From NCBI RefSeq assembly GCF_030929595.1, contig NZ_JAVFVR010000003.1, positions 310,001 through 374,000 of the forward strand: a stretch of 64,000 nucleotides of DNA, read 5' to 3'. Under the pieces are notes generated by a model. That model was not told the DNA's origin, searched no databases, and saw only the letters and a list, made by a program, of their open reading frames with translations. Position numbers and translations under genes: made by a program. Shown here one piece after another: positions 42,476-51,154 of this stretch (positions within the stretch are counted from its first letter, which is position 1; every line of letters starts with the position of its first letter). The DNA comes from Flavobacterium sp. LHD-85 (GTDB lineage Bacteria > Bacteroidota > Bacteroidia > Flavobacteriales > Flavobacteriaceae).

Positions 42476-45031
42476 TTAGAATTTAGTGGTTTCCCAAACT
42501 AATGATAAGTAATATAATCCGCCAATTGATGGTCCGCCAAGAATTGAAGTATATGGTTTATTGAGGATGTTTGTTCCGCCCAATTTTGCCGATATGCCCT
42601 TTTTGAAATGGTAATTTAATTGCGCATCCATTGTCCAATAAGCAGGAACAGTTCCGCTGACCAAGAAAGAAACATAATCAAAGTTGTTTTGATAACGAGC
42701 CGTTACGCTTGCACCAAGATTTTTCCAAATGTTTTGGGCAATCAGCGTTCCGTTTAAGTTAAATTCTGGCGTGTTGAAACCGTCTTCCAAACCATCTTTA
42801 TCGTCCGTTTTGTCGAGTTTGGTGTAAGTAAGATTGGTTAAAGCGCTGAAAGTATTACCAAAACGATATTTCAAACCTAAACTTCCTCCGTAATTGTAAA
42901 TTTTACTTTTTGAATTCGTCCAAAGTCTGTAACGGTTTTGTGTATTTTTTGAATATAAAGCAGTCGGAATCAAATTTGGATCTGTCGTATTCGGAATGCT
43001 AGCTTCGACTTGTGCAATGAAATTTTTATAAGAGTTGTAATAGAAATCGGCATCAATAAATAGGTTTTTGTTTAAAGCCATTCCTCTAAAACCAACTTCA
43101 AAGGATTTCACAAATTCGGGTTCCAAATAAGTGTAAGGATTTTTCTGAATTGTATTTTTGTTTTTTTCGATCGCCTGTGCTTGAGCCAAACCATTTGTAT
43201 TAACATCAGTATTAACCTGTGTTTGAAATTTATCGATTGAAGCTTTGGTATATGAGTTTTCGAAAATTCCATCAGACATAATTCGCAATCCGCCAACACG
43301 TTTTACACCGCCTGAATTGACATTGGAAAAACCTTCAAAAATGCTCGGGAAACGATACCCGTTTTGATACGAAGCTCTAAAGTTTAAGTTTTCTTTTGGC
43401 GAATAAACTGCTGTAAACTGAGGCGTAAATTTTGCATCAAAATAATCGGCTTTGTCCATTCTTATAGTTGCGCCCAATCTTAATTTATCTGAGAAAAAAT
43501 CTTTTGTGACTTGTGTAAAAGCACCAGTTTTTTGATACGTCAGATTTTCGTCAGCATGAACTGGATTGATGAAATAATTTCCATCGGGAACAATTATGTA
43601 ATTTCTATAATCTACACCGCTTAATAATTTCACATCAATTTTTTCAAAGAAGGAAAGAAAAGCTTTATCCCAATTAATCAATCCTTCGCCATGAACTAAC
43701 GTTGATTTTACCCGCAAAGCGGCGCCAATATCCCAATTGTTGATATCGATTAATTCGTTTTTCTTTTGTTCGTAAGCTTCAGTTCCAGGTAAAAATCGCC
43801 CTGCGTCAGATTGAGTTCTCGCAATTCTGTGTGCATCAGCAACGCTTGCTCCGCTTGAAACAGCATTTTTATAGGCAGTGCTGTAATCGGCAAACCATTT
43901 ATCATCCGATTTATAAGCACGATCCATATTTTCTGCCAAAGAACGTATATTGTACGAATCGCCAGTGTTTTCGTTTGTTGCATACGCTTTTACCTGAAAA
44001 ACGGGTGTGTGATAATCGGCAGAAAATTGATTTAAAGTATACTTGTCTAATCGAAATCGGTTCGAACGCTGATAAATAGTATTTATTAAAGCAGTTTTGT
44101 AAGTCAGAGAAAGTTCATGACCTTTTTTTGGACGAAAATACAATCCGAAATCAGCTTTGTAATTTTTGATTTCGTAGTCAGAAATATCTGTTTCACGATA
44201 ACCTGTTCTTGCCACCACATAATTTTTGCCATTTAAGTTTAAAGTTTTTCGATTTGCCGATTCATTTCCGTAACCATTTACTTCGTCGTAAGCAGGATTA
44301 TCTGCGCCAAACAAACCTGTCGAAGCATTTGCATTTGGAGCCAAATCAGTTCTGTCGTCGGCAACCCAATCTGTTCCGCCGGTTGTGGATGCATTTATTT
44401 TGAAAGCCAATTTTTCATTAAAAGCTTTGGCAATTCTCAAATTAAACTGCGAATACACTTTTGGTGAAAACCGATCAATATTCCCAACATGATTTACGCC
44501 AGTCAATTGCTGTATGGCGATTCCTTGATATTCAAAAGGATTTTTGGTCTGAATATTGGCTAAACCGTTAATGGCGTTCATTCCGTACAAAGCGGCTGCA
44601 GTTCCAGGAATAATTTCGATTTTATCAATATCGAGATCATTTGCCCCGAGTGCATTTGCAATTGGAGCGCCCAAATGTGGAGCTTGATTATCAATTCCGT
44701 CTACTAATTGTGCAAATCTTACATTAGTAGAATTCGCAAAACCTCTCGTATTGATCACTTTAAAACCTAAACTCGGTGTAATAATCTGAACGCCTTTTAC
44801 ATTTTCGAGCGCTTCGTAAATACTCGGTGATCCCATTATTTTAGCTTCCGCCGATTTTAACTGCTCGATACTAATTGGGGAATGCATTAATTTTTCGGAA
44901 CGGCGAGACGCTGTAATCACGATTTCATTTAGTTCTTCTTTTTTAATGCTGTCTTGCGTTTTTGAATTTTGGACTTGAGAAAAACTTTTTAGGCTTATAA
45001 AAACAAAGAATAAATACAGTTTTTGGTTCAT
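42476..45031 (-). CDS. TonB-dependent outer-membrane receptor
   Basis: 851 residues with a signal peptide (MNQKLYLFFVFISLKSFS, then Q). The plug begins IVITASRRSEKLMHSPISIEQL and includes VKGVQIITPSLGFKVINTRGF and VDGIDNQAPHLGAPIAN. The barrel ends in a C-terminal aromatic strand (GGLYYLSLVWETTKF). There is no N-terminal carboxypeptidase-like or SusC extension, so it is of the classic metal/cofactor-uptake type rather than a glycan SusC. It imports a substrate across the outer membrane using TonB energy. The ModE-like gene 234 bases upstream hints at a molybdenum-related substrate. Confidence 0.95.
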   Translation of the reverse strand: MNQKLYLFFVFISLKSFSQVQNSKTQDSIKKEELNEIVITASRRSEKLMHSPISIEQLKSAEAKIMGSPSIYEALENVKGVQIITPSLGFKVINTRGFANSTNVRFAQLVDGIDNQAPHLGAPIANALGANDLDIDKIEIIPGTAAALYGMNAINGLANIQTKNPFEYQGIAIQQLTGVNHVGNIDRFSPKVYSQFNLRIAKAFNEKLAFKINASTTGGTDWVADDRTDLAPNANASTGLFGADNPAYDEVNGYGNESANRKTLNLNGKNYVVARTGYRETDISDYEIKNYKADFGLYFRPKKGHELSLTYKTALINTIYQRSNRFRLDKYTLNQFSADYHTPVFQVKAYATNENTGDSYNIRSLAENMDRAYKSDDKWFADYSTAYKNAVSSGASVADAHRIARTQSDAGRFLPGTEAYEQKKNELIDINNWDIGAALRVKSTLVHGEGLINWDKAFLSFFEKIDVKLLSGVDYRNYIIVPDGNYFINPVHADENLTYQKTGAFTQVTKDFFSDKLRLGATIRMDKADYFDAKFTPQFTAVYSPKENLNFRASYQNGYRFPSIFEGFSNVNSGGVKRVGGLRIMSDGIFENSYTKASIDKFQTQVNTDVNTNGLAQAQAIEKNKNTIQKNPYTYLEPEFVKSFEVGFRGMALNKNLFIDADFYYNSYKNFIAQVEASIPNTTDPNLIPTALYSKNTQNRYRLWTNSKSKIYNYGGSLGLKYRFGNTFSALTNLTYTKLDKTDDKDGLEDGFNTPEFNLNGTLIAQNIWKNLGASVTARYQNNFDYVSFLVSGTVPAYWTMDAQLNYHFKKGISAKLGGTNILNKPYTSILGGPSIGGLYYLSLVWETTKF

Positions 45032-45110
45032 GGTTTTTGGCTGTTAAATTCAGTATGTTTTAAAATGAATACTGATGATTAAAAAAAAAGTCGGTTTGGT
45101 TGGTTATTTT

Positions 45111-45256
45111 TTTAAACACATAGAAACATAGTTTTTTTATCCTCAAAAAGATTGTAAAAAAGAAACTAGTTTCTAAAACATAGATTTGCTATGTGTATTT
45201 GAATTAAGTGAAACGCCTTTTTATGATTGCTAAAGCTATGTTTCTATGTGTTTAAA
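45111..45256. repeat. 21-bp perfect inverted repeat
   Basis: TTTAAACACATAGAAACATA plus G (45111-45131) and its exact reverse complement (45236-45256) flank 104 bases with no ORF, in the gap between the ModE-like gene and the TonB receptor gene. The size suggests a small non-autonomous element or a large regulatory cruciform. Confidence 0.75.
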
Positions 45257-45265
45257 TATTTGTTT

Positions 45266-45613
45266 TTAAAACTTCAAATTCTGAGTTTCTTTTTGGGCAA
45301 ATTCTTTAATGCGTTTTTCAACTTCATAAAAAACAGTAATCGCTCTTTCTCCAGCTTCTGTCAATCTTGCGCCTCCACCACCTTTTCCTCCAAGAAGTTT
45401 TTCGACCAAAGGAGATTCTGCACGCTGATTCATTTCTTCGACCAATTGCCAAGCCTGACGATACGCCATTTTCATTTCTTTGGCCGCATTGGTAATCGAT
45501 CCCGTTTTCTTGATGTTTTCTAAGAGCCAAATTTTACCAATTCCAAGAAACGCACCTTCAGCTTCTTCAATCCAAACACGGACTTCTACATTGTATTTTT
45601 TACCGTCGGCCAT
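45266..45613 (-). CDS. ModE-like LysR-type winged-helix regulator
   Basis: 115 residues, only the N-terminal DNA-binding domain of ModE. The core is GIGKIWLLENIKKTGSITNAAKEMKMAYRQAWQLVEEMN and then GGKGGGGARLTEAGERAI, the ModE/LysR helix-turn-helix and wing. The C-terminal molybdate-binding (TOBE/Mop) domains of E. coli ModE are missing, so it may sense through a partner or another ligand. It lies upstream of the TonB receptor and molybdopterin-fold genes on the same strand. Confidence 0.88.
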   Translation of the reverse strand: MADGKKYNVEVRVWIEEAEGAFLGIGKIWLLENIKKTGSITNAAKEMKMAYRQAWQLVEEMNQRAESPLVEKLLGGKGGGGARLTEAGERAITVFYEVEKRIKEFAQKETQNLKF

Positions 45614-45685
45614 TTTAATTTTTTAAATGCTATTCAAAAATAATTCTTTTCTGATAAAAATTTTCTATCTGCGCGAGATATTTTC

Positions 45686-45738
45686 TAAGTATTAAAATAC
45701 AAACATAAGTATTTTTACGTAATTAAAAATAAGTATTT
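45686..45738. promoter_or_regulatory. Triple TAAGTATT direct repeat, possible operator
   Basis: TAAGTATT occurs at 45686, 45706 and 45730, spaced 20 and 24 bases (about two helical turns). The cluster lies between the divergent ModE-like gene and leuS, in the place of an operator for the regulator. It is very AT-rich, so chance is possible. Confidence 0.4.
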
Positions 45739-45770
45739 TGTTATTTTATTTGTTTGTCAATGAAATAGCT

Positions 45771-45800
45771 TTGCTACAATCCGCAATAAATGTAAATTTG
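45771..45800 (+). promoter_or_regulatory. Flavobacterial promoter of leuS
   Basis: TTG (45771-45773), then 19 bases, then TAAATTTG (45793-45800) match TTG-N17-23-TAnnTTTG exactly. The leuS start lies 64 bases downstream of the -7 element. Confidence 0.65.
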
Positions 45801-45863
45801 CGGCTTAATTAATTTAGTGAAAAGCTTAGAACCTTAGTAACTTAGAATCTTAGTCACTTAGAA

Positions 45864-48728
45864 ATGAAGTACAATCCAAACGAAATTGAAGCCAAATGGC
45901 AAAAATATTGGGCAGAAAGTCAAACTTTTGCTGCAAAGAATAACTCTGAAAAGCCGAAACATTATGTTCTCGATATGTTTCCTTATCCATCTGGAGCAGG
46001 ACTGCACGTTGGGCATCCGCTGGGTTATATAGCTTCAGATGTGTATTCGCGTTTCAAAAGACATCAAGGTTTCAATGTTTTGCACCCAATGGGTTACGAT
46101 AGTTTCGGATTGCCGGCAGAACAATATGCAATTCAGACAGGACAGCGTCCAGAAGATACAACGCGTGTAAATATTGACGGTGGAGTAGACAAAGAAGGAA
46201 AACAAATTGCAGGTTACAGAAAACAATTAGATAAAATCGGATTCTCATTTGACTGGGCTCGTGAAGTGCGTACATCAAATCCTGATTATTACAAACATAC
46301 ACAATGGATTTTTATCCAATTGTTCAACTCTTGGTATTGCAGAAAACAAGGACAAGCTTTTGATATTAAAGATCTTGTAACTGTTTTTGAAGAAAGCGGA
46401 AATGCATTGGTTGAAGCAGTTTGCGACGATAACGTTGCGATTTTTACGGCTGACGAATGGAAATCTTATTCGGATGACCGAAAAGAGAAAATCTTGTTGC
46501 AATACAGAATGACGTATTTGGCAGAAACCGAAGTAAACTGGTGTCCAGGCTTAGGAACTGTTTTGGCAAATGATGAAATTGTAAACGGAGTTTCGGAACG
46601 TGGAGGCTTTCCTGTTATAAGAAAAAAAATGACACAATGGAGTATGCGAATTTCTGCTTATGCCGAACGCTTGCTTCAAGGTCTAAATGATATTGATTGG
46701 AGTGAGTCTATCAAAGAATCTCAAAGAAACTGGATTGGGAAATCGGTTGGAGCTTTGGTGACTTTTAATGTGAAAAATCATGATGAAGTAATCGAAGTAT
46801 TCACAACAAGACCTGATACTATTTTTGGAGTTACTTTTATGACTTTGGCTCCAGAGCATGATTTGGTAGCTAAAATTACAACTCCAGAGCAAAAAGAAGC
46901 TGTTGAAGCGTATATCGAAAAAACAGCAAAACGTTCGGAGCGTGAGCGTATGGCCGATGTAAAAACTATTTCTGGTGTATTTACGGGAGCTTATGCCGAA
47001 CATCCGTTTACAAAAGAACCAATTCCGGTTTGGATTGGAGATTACGTTTTAGCGGGTTACGGAACTGGTGCTGTAATGGCGGTTCCTTGTGGAGACGAAA
47101 GAGATTATGCTTTTGCTAATTTCTTTAAAGGTCAAAACGGAATGCAGGAAATCAAAAATATCTTCGCTAATGTTGATATTTCTGAGGCTGCTTACGGATC
47201 AAAAGATAACGTTGAAATCGCAAATTCTGATTTCTTAAACGGATTAAATTATAAAGAGGCAACTCAAAAAGCAATTGCTGAATTAGAAAAACTAGGTCAG
47301 GGAACAGGAAAAACAAATTACCGTTTGCGTGATGCGGTTTTCTCTCGTCAGCGTTATTGGGGAGAACCATTTCCAGTTTATTACGTGAATGGATTGCCAA
47401 AAATGATTGAGACGCAGCACTTGCCAATTATTTTGCCTGAAGTAGAAAAATATTTGCCAACAGAAGACGGTTTGCCTCCATTAGGAAACGCAGCGGTTTG
47501 GGCTTGGGATACAAAACAGAATAAAGTTGTGGCAACTGATTTAGTTGACAATGTAACGATTTTTCCTCTAGAATTAAACACAATGCCAGGTTGGGCAGGA
47601 AGTTCATGGTATTGGATGCGTTATATGGATGCGCACAACGAAAATGAATTTGCAAGCAAAGAAGCTTTGGCTTATTGGGAAAATGTAGATTTATACATTG
47701 GAGGAAGCGAGCACGCAACCGGACATTTATTGTATTCTCGTTTCTGGAATAAATTCTTAAAAGACAAAGGTTTTGCTCCAACCGAAGAGCCATTCAAAAA
47801 ACTGATTAATCAGGGAATGATTTTGGGGACGACGGCGTATGTTTACAGATTGGAAGGAACAAATACTTTTGTATCTAAAAATAAAATTGAAGGTCAAAAT
47901 GTGCAGCCAATTCGTGTTGATGTAAATTTCGTTAATTCTTCAGACGAATTAAATATAGAAAAGTTTAAAGCTTGGAGAGAAGATTTTGCTACAGCTGAAT
48001 TTGTTTTTGATGAAAATGGAAAATACATTGTAGGCCGTGAAGTAGAAAAAATGTCGAAATCATATTACAATGTGGTGACTCCAGATGATATTTGTGCTGA
48101 ATACGGTGCTGATACATTGCGTTTATACGAAATGTTCTTAGGTCCGTTAGAGCAGGCAAAACCTTGGAATACTGCTGGTATTTCTGGAGTATTTGGTTTC
48201 TTGAAAAAATTATGGAGATTGTATTTTGATGATAATGGTTTAATCGTAAACAACGACGAACCAACAAAAGACAATTTAAAATCATTGCATAAAACCATCA
48301 AAAAAGTAGCAGAAGATATAGAGAATTTCTCTTTCAATACTTCAGTTTCTCAGTTTATGATTTGTGTGAATGAATTGTCTTCTCAAAATTGTCATTCAAG
48401 AGCAATTTTAGAGCCGTTAGCAATTTTGGTTTCGCCTTATGCGCCTCATATTGCAGAAGAATTATGGTCACAATTAGGACATAAAACTTCAATTTCAGAA
48501 GTTGCTTTCCCTGTTTTTGAAGAAAAACATTTAGTTGAAACTAATAAGGAGTATCCAGTTTCTTTCAACGGAAAAATGCGTTTCACAATCGAATTGCCTT
48601 TGGATTTAACCAAAGAACAAATCGAAGAAATCGTAATGAAAGACGAAAGAACTCAAAAACACTTAGACGGAAGAACACCAAATAAAGTGATTATTGTTCC
48701 TGGGAAAATAATTAACCTAGTCGGTTAA
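45864..48728 (+). CDS. leuS: Leucyl-tRNA synthetase
   Basis: 954 residues, longer than the E. coli enzyme (about 860) but typical of Bacteroidota. The class I HIGH motif is in PYPSGAGLHVGHPLGY, and KMSKS appears as EKMSKSYYNVV. The editing domain includes GVTFMTLAPEHDLV and the conserved TRPDTIFG, and VGALVTFNVKNHDEVIEVFT precedes it. The C-terminal anticodon-binding helices and a final LDGRTPNKVIIVPGKIINLV segment follow. It charges tRNA-Leu. It has its own promoter and a strong terminator. Confidence 0.97.
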   Translation: MKYNPNEIEAKWQKYWAESQTFAAKNNSEKPKHYVLDMFPYPSGAGLHVGHPLGYIASDVYSRFKRHQGFNVLHPMGYDSFGLPAEQYAIQTGQRPEDTTRVNIDGGVDKEGKQIAGYRKQLDKIGFSFDWAREVRTSNPDYYKHTQWIFIQLFNSWYCRKQGQAFDIKDLVTVFEESGNALVEAVCDDNVAIFTADEWKSYSDDRKEKILLQYRMTYLAETEVNWCPGLGTVLANDEIVNGVSERGGFPVIRKKMTQWSMRISAYAERLLQGLNDIDWSESIKESQRNWIGKSVGALVTFNVKNHDEVIEVFTTRPDTIFGVTFMTLAPEHDLVAKITTPEQKEAVEAYIEKTAKRSERERMADVKTISGVFTGAYAEHPFTKEPIPVWIGDYVLAGYGTGAVMAVPCGDERDYAFANFFKGQNGMQEIKNIFANVDISEAAYGSKDNVEIANSDFLNGLNYKEATQKAIAELEKLGQGTGKTNYRLRDAVFSRQRYWGEPFPVYYVNGLPKMIETQHLPIILPEVEKYLPTEDGLPPLGNAAVWAWDTKQNKVVATDLVDNVTIFPLELNTMPGWAGSSWYWMRYMDAHNENEFASKEALAYWENVDLYIGGSEHATGHLLYSRFWNKFLKDKGFAPTEEPFKKLINQGMILGTTAYVYRLEGTNTFVSKNKIEGQNVQPIRVDVNFVNSSDELNIEKFKAWREDFATAEFVFDENGKYIVGREVEKMSKSYYNVVTPDDICAEYGADTLRLYEMFLGPLEQAKPWNTAGISGVFGFLKKLWRLYFDDNGLIVNNDEPTKDNLKSLHKTIKKVAEDIENFSFNTSVSQFMICVNELSSQNCHSRAILEPLAILVSPYAPHIAEELWSQLGHKTSISEVAFPVFEEKHLVETNKEYPVSFNGKMRFTIELPLDLTKEQIEEIVMKDERTQKHLDGRTPNKVIIVPGKIINLVG

Positions 48729-48751
48729 TTATTTTAAAATTCCAATATTTT

Positions 48752-48798
48752 AAATCCCAAATTCCAATTTTACGATTGGGGTTTGGGATTTTTTTTTG
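48752..48798 (+). terminator. Terminator of leuS
   Basis: AAATCCCAAATTCCAAT pairs with ATTGGGGTTTGGGATTT (one G-U pair), followed by a run of T. It starts 24 bases beyond the leuS stop. Confidence 0.85.
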
Positions 48799-48855
48799 TT
48801 TTTTCCGCCACGAATTGCACGAATTTCCACGAATTTCACCCCAAATACGCATAGT

Positions 48856-48957
48856 TTGTCATTTCGACGAAGGAGAAATCTTCGTAAGTAACTCCGTTCC
48901 AATAAGCCAATCTTTGTAGAGCTTCTCGCGAAGATTTCTCCTTCGTCGAAATGACAA
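48856..48957. repeat. 29-bp perfect inverted repeat (TGTCATTTCGACGAAGGAG family)
   Basis: 48856-48884 and 48929-48957 are exact inverted copies separated by 44 bases. The gap 48729-49174 holds no gene. It also contains the leuS terminator, a CCACGAATT-type repeat near 48808 and a TTTGCGGCTTAGTGCCTTTG word, all commonly repeated types. No ORF overlaps the repeat. Confidence 0.8.
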
Positions 48958-49174
48958 GATTGTGGAAAAAACTTTGCGGCTTAGTGCCTTTGCGAGCAAA
49001 AAAACTCACATTTTTTATACTTATAAACCCCCGTAAACATTGGGATTTGGAATTTTTTTATTGAAATTTTAAATTAAGTTGTAACATTTTAATAGTTGCC
49101 GTATCAAAAGCATGGATCCGATTTAATTAACAATTTATTGCTATTAGAATTTTAACAACTTAAAACTATTAAAA

Positions 49175-50023
49175 ATGAAAAAGTATATCATCTTAATTAT
49201 CGCATTCCTATTCTCAGCATTATGTCTAAATGTTTTTGCACAAACAAAATCATATCCTTTTGAAGTTCTTAAAACCGGAAAAGGAAAACAATCCATAATA
49301 TTCATTCCTGGATTTGCATCTTCTGGAGATGTCTGGAATGAAACCAAAGCAGTTTTTGAAAAAGACTTTACCTGTTATACACTTACAATGGCAGGTTTCG
49401 CTAGAGTAAAACCACAGCCGAATCCGTCGTTTGAAAACTGGAAAAACGGAATTGCTCAATATATAAAAGACAACAAAATTGAAAAACCAATTGTAATTGG
49501 CCACAGTATGGGCGGAGGTTTGGCACTTGCCATTGCGGCAGATTATCCAGAATTGATTGGGAAAATTGTGGTTGTGGATGCACTTCCTTGTCTGGCCGCT
49601 TTAAGTGATCCTTCTTTTAAATCAAAAGAAAATAATGACTGTTCGGCAACTGTAAAGCAAATGACGGGAATGAACGAAACGCAGTTTTACGATATGCAGA
49701 AACAAATGATGCCGAGACTTTTGCAAGATCAATCTAAATTGGAGACGGTTGTGAGCTGGAGCGTAAAATCTGACCGAAACACTTTTGGGCAAATGTATTG
49801 TGATTTTTATAATACAGATTTAAGAGCGAAAATCTCACAGATAAAATGTTCGTCTTTAGTTTTATTAGAATCTTATTTTATAAATTTAAAACCTGCAATC
49901 GATGAACAATATAAAAATTTGAAAACAGCCGATTTTAGATACGCTAGTAAAGGTCTACACTTTATTATGTATGATGATACAGCTTGGTATTTGGCACAAT
50001 TGAATAATTTTTTAAAATCTTAA
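49175..50023 (+). CDS. Exported alpha/beta hydrolase
   Basis: 282 residues with a signal peptide (MKKYIILIIAFLFSALCLNV, cleavage near FAQ). The hydrolase fold has the oxyanion region FIPGFASSGDVW, the nucleophile elbow IGHSMGGGLALAIAADYPE, and the final His in SKGLHFIMYDDTAWYL. It is followed one base later by an ECF sigma factor gene and then its putative anti-sigma partner, so all three are probably one operon. Substrate unknown. Confidence 0.88.
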   Translation: MKKYIILIIAFLFSALCLNVFAQTKSYPFEVLKTGKGKQSIIFIPGFASSGDVWNETKAVFEKDFTCYTLTMAGFARVKPQPNPSFENWKNGIAQYIKDNKIEKPIVIGHSMGGGLALAIAADYPELIGKIVVVDALPCLAALSDPSFKSKENNDCSATVKQMTGMNETQFYDMQKQMMPRLLQDQSKLETVVSWSVKSDRNTFGQMYCDFYNTDLRAKISQIKCSSLVLLESYFINLKPAIDEQYKNLKTADFRYASKGLHFIMYDDTAWYLAQLNNFLKS

Positions 50024-50024
50024 A

Positions 50025-50498
50025 ATGGAATTTGAACAGATATATAAAACGTATTGGGATAGAATTTTCAGGCTTTGTATGGGTTTCGTAAACGATTATG
50101 ATGCCGCTCAGGATTTGACTCAGGAAACTTTTATAATTGTTTGGCAGAAACTGGAAACTTTCAGAAATGAATCTTCTATTGGAACATGGATTTTCAGAAT
50201 TGCTTCCAACAACTGTCTCAGGCAGATAGAAAAACAAAAACGTTTCCCAAAATCTGAGCTTCCAGTTCATCTTTCAGAAGAAAAACATACCTCATTAGAA
50301 CCTCAGATTCAATTCTTGTATAAATGTATTGCTGAGCTTCCAGAAACCGATCGTATTATTATTTCGTTAGAACTAGAAGATATCAAACAAAATGAAATTG
50401 CTAAAATCGTTGGACTTTCTGAAGCAAATGTTAGAGTGAAAATTCACAGAATCAAAGAAAAACTGACTCAAAAATTTAAAGAAAATGAACAACGATAA
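50025..50498 (+). CDS. ECF-type RNA polymerase sigma factor
   Basis: 157 residues with regions sigma2 and sigma4 only. Sigma2 is YDAAQDLTQETFIIVWQKLETF, with the typical ECF -10-recognition helix. Sigma4 is LPETDRIIISLELEDIKQNEIAKIVGLSEANVRVKIHRIKEKL, a helix-turn-helix for the -35 element. It begins one base after the hydrolase stop and overlaps the next gene by 14 bases. The arrangement suggests it controls its own operon and is held by the membrane protein that follows. Confidence 0.94.
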   Translation: MEFEQIYKTYWDRIFRLCMGFVNDYDAAQDLTQETFIIVWQKLETFRNESSIGTWIFRIASNNCLRQIEKQKRFPKSELPVHLSEEKHTSLEPQIQFLYKCIAELPETDRIIISLELEDIKQNEIAKIVGLSEANVRVKIHRIKEKLTQKFKENEQR

Positions 50499-51081
50499 CA
50501 ATATAGATTTTAAAGACTTATGGAAAAAGCAATCCGTAAGTCAGCCAGATATGACCGATTTATTGGCGAGAGTAGGTAAGTTTAAAAAAGCAGCTTTACG
50601 CAGTTTATGGATGATTAATATTTTGCTTTTGGCAACGAGTGCTTTTATAATTTTTATCTGGATATACTATCAGCCACAGTTTATTTCAACTAAAATCGGA
50701 ATTGTGGTTACCATTCTTGCTATGATGGTTTATGTATTTGTATACAATAAATTATCGAACGATTATAAAAGCATCGATTCTACACAAACCAATCAGGAAT
50801 ACTTGCAGAAACTGATTTCGATAAAAAAGAAACAACAGTTTCTGCAGACCAAAATGATGAATTTTTACTTTATAGGGCTGACACTAGGGATTTGTTTGTA
50901 TATGTACGAATACGCAAGCAGAATGAGTGTTTTAGGAGCAAGTTTAACGTACGGAATCACGTTGCTTTGGATGTTGTTTAATTGGTTTTACATTCGCCCA
51001 AAACAAGTTAAAAAGCAGCAGGAAAAAATTAATAGTCTGATTGAGAAATTTGAAGAAGTTAATCATCAGCTAGAATCATAA
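50485..51081 (+). CDS. Putative anti-sigma membrane protein
   Basis: 198 residues, overlapping the sigma gene by 14 bases. The cytoplasmic N-terminus (NIDFKDLWKKQSVSQPDMTDL) is followed by membrane helices at about 36-57, 67-86 and 127-146 plus 152-172 and a charged C-terminal coil (KQVKKQQEKINSLIEKFEEV). It lacks a recognisable anti-sigma domain (no HxxxCxxC zinc motif). The anti-sigma role is inferred only from position and overlap. A terminator follows directly. Confidence 0.65.
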   Translation: MNNDNNIDFKDLWKKQSVSQPDMTDLLARVGKFKKAALRSLWMINILLLATSAFIIFIWIYYQPQFISTKIGIVVTILAMMVYVFVYNKLSNDYKSIDSTQTNQEYLQKLISIKKKQQFLQTKMMNFYFIGLTLGICLYMYEYASRMSVLGASLTYGITLLWMLFNWFYIRPKQVKKQQEKINSLIEKFEEVNHQLES

Positions 51082-51088
51082 AAAAAAG

Positions 51089-51117
51089 AAGCTTCACAAT
51101 TGCGAAGCTTTCTTTTA
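51089..51117 (+). terminator. Terminator of the hydrolase-sigma-membrane protein operon
   Basis: AAGCTTC pairs with GAAGCTT across an eight-base loop and is followed by TCTTTT. It begins 8 bases past the stop of the putative anti-sigma gene and could also serve the opposing gene. Confidence 0.75.
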
Positions 51118-51154
51118 CCAAAAACAAAAATCTAAAATTTTAAATTTCTATAGA

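Noticed and set aside
48810..48840. Separate GCCACGAATT hairpin
   Set aside because: It has only direct CACGAATT words and no inverted partner, so it is recorded only as a partial relative of that repeat family.
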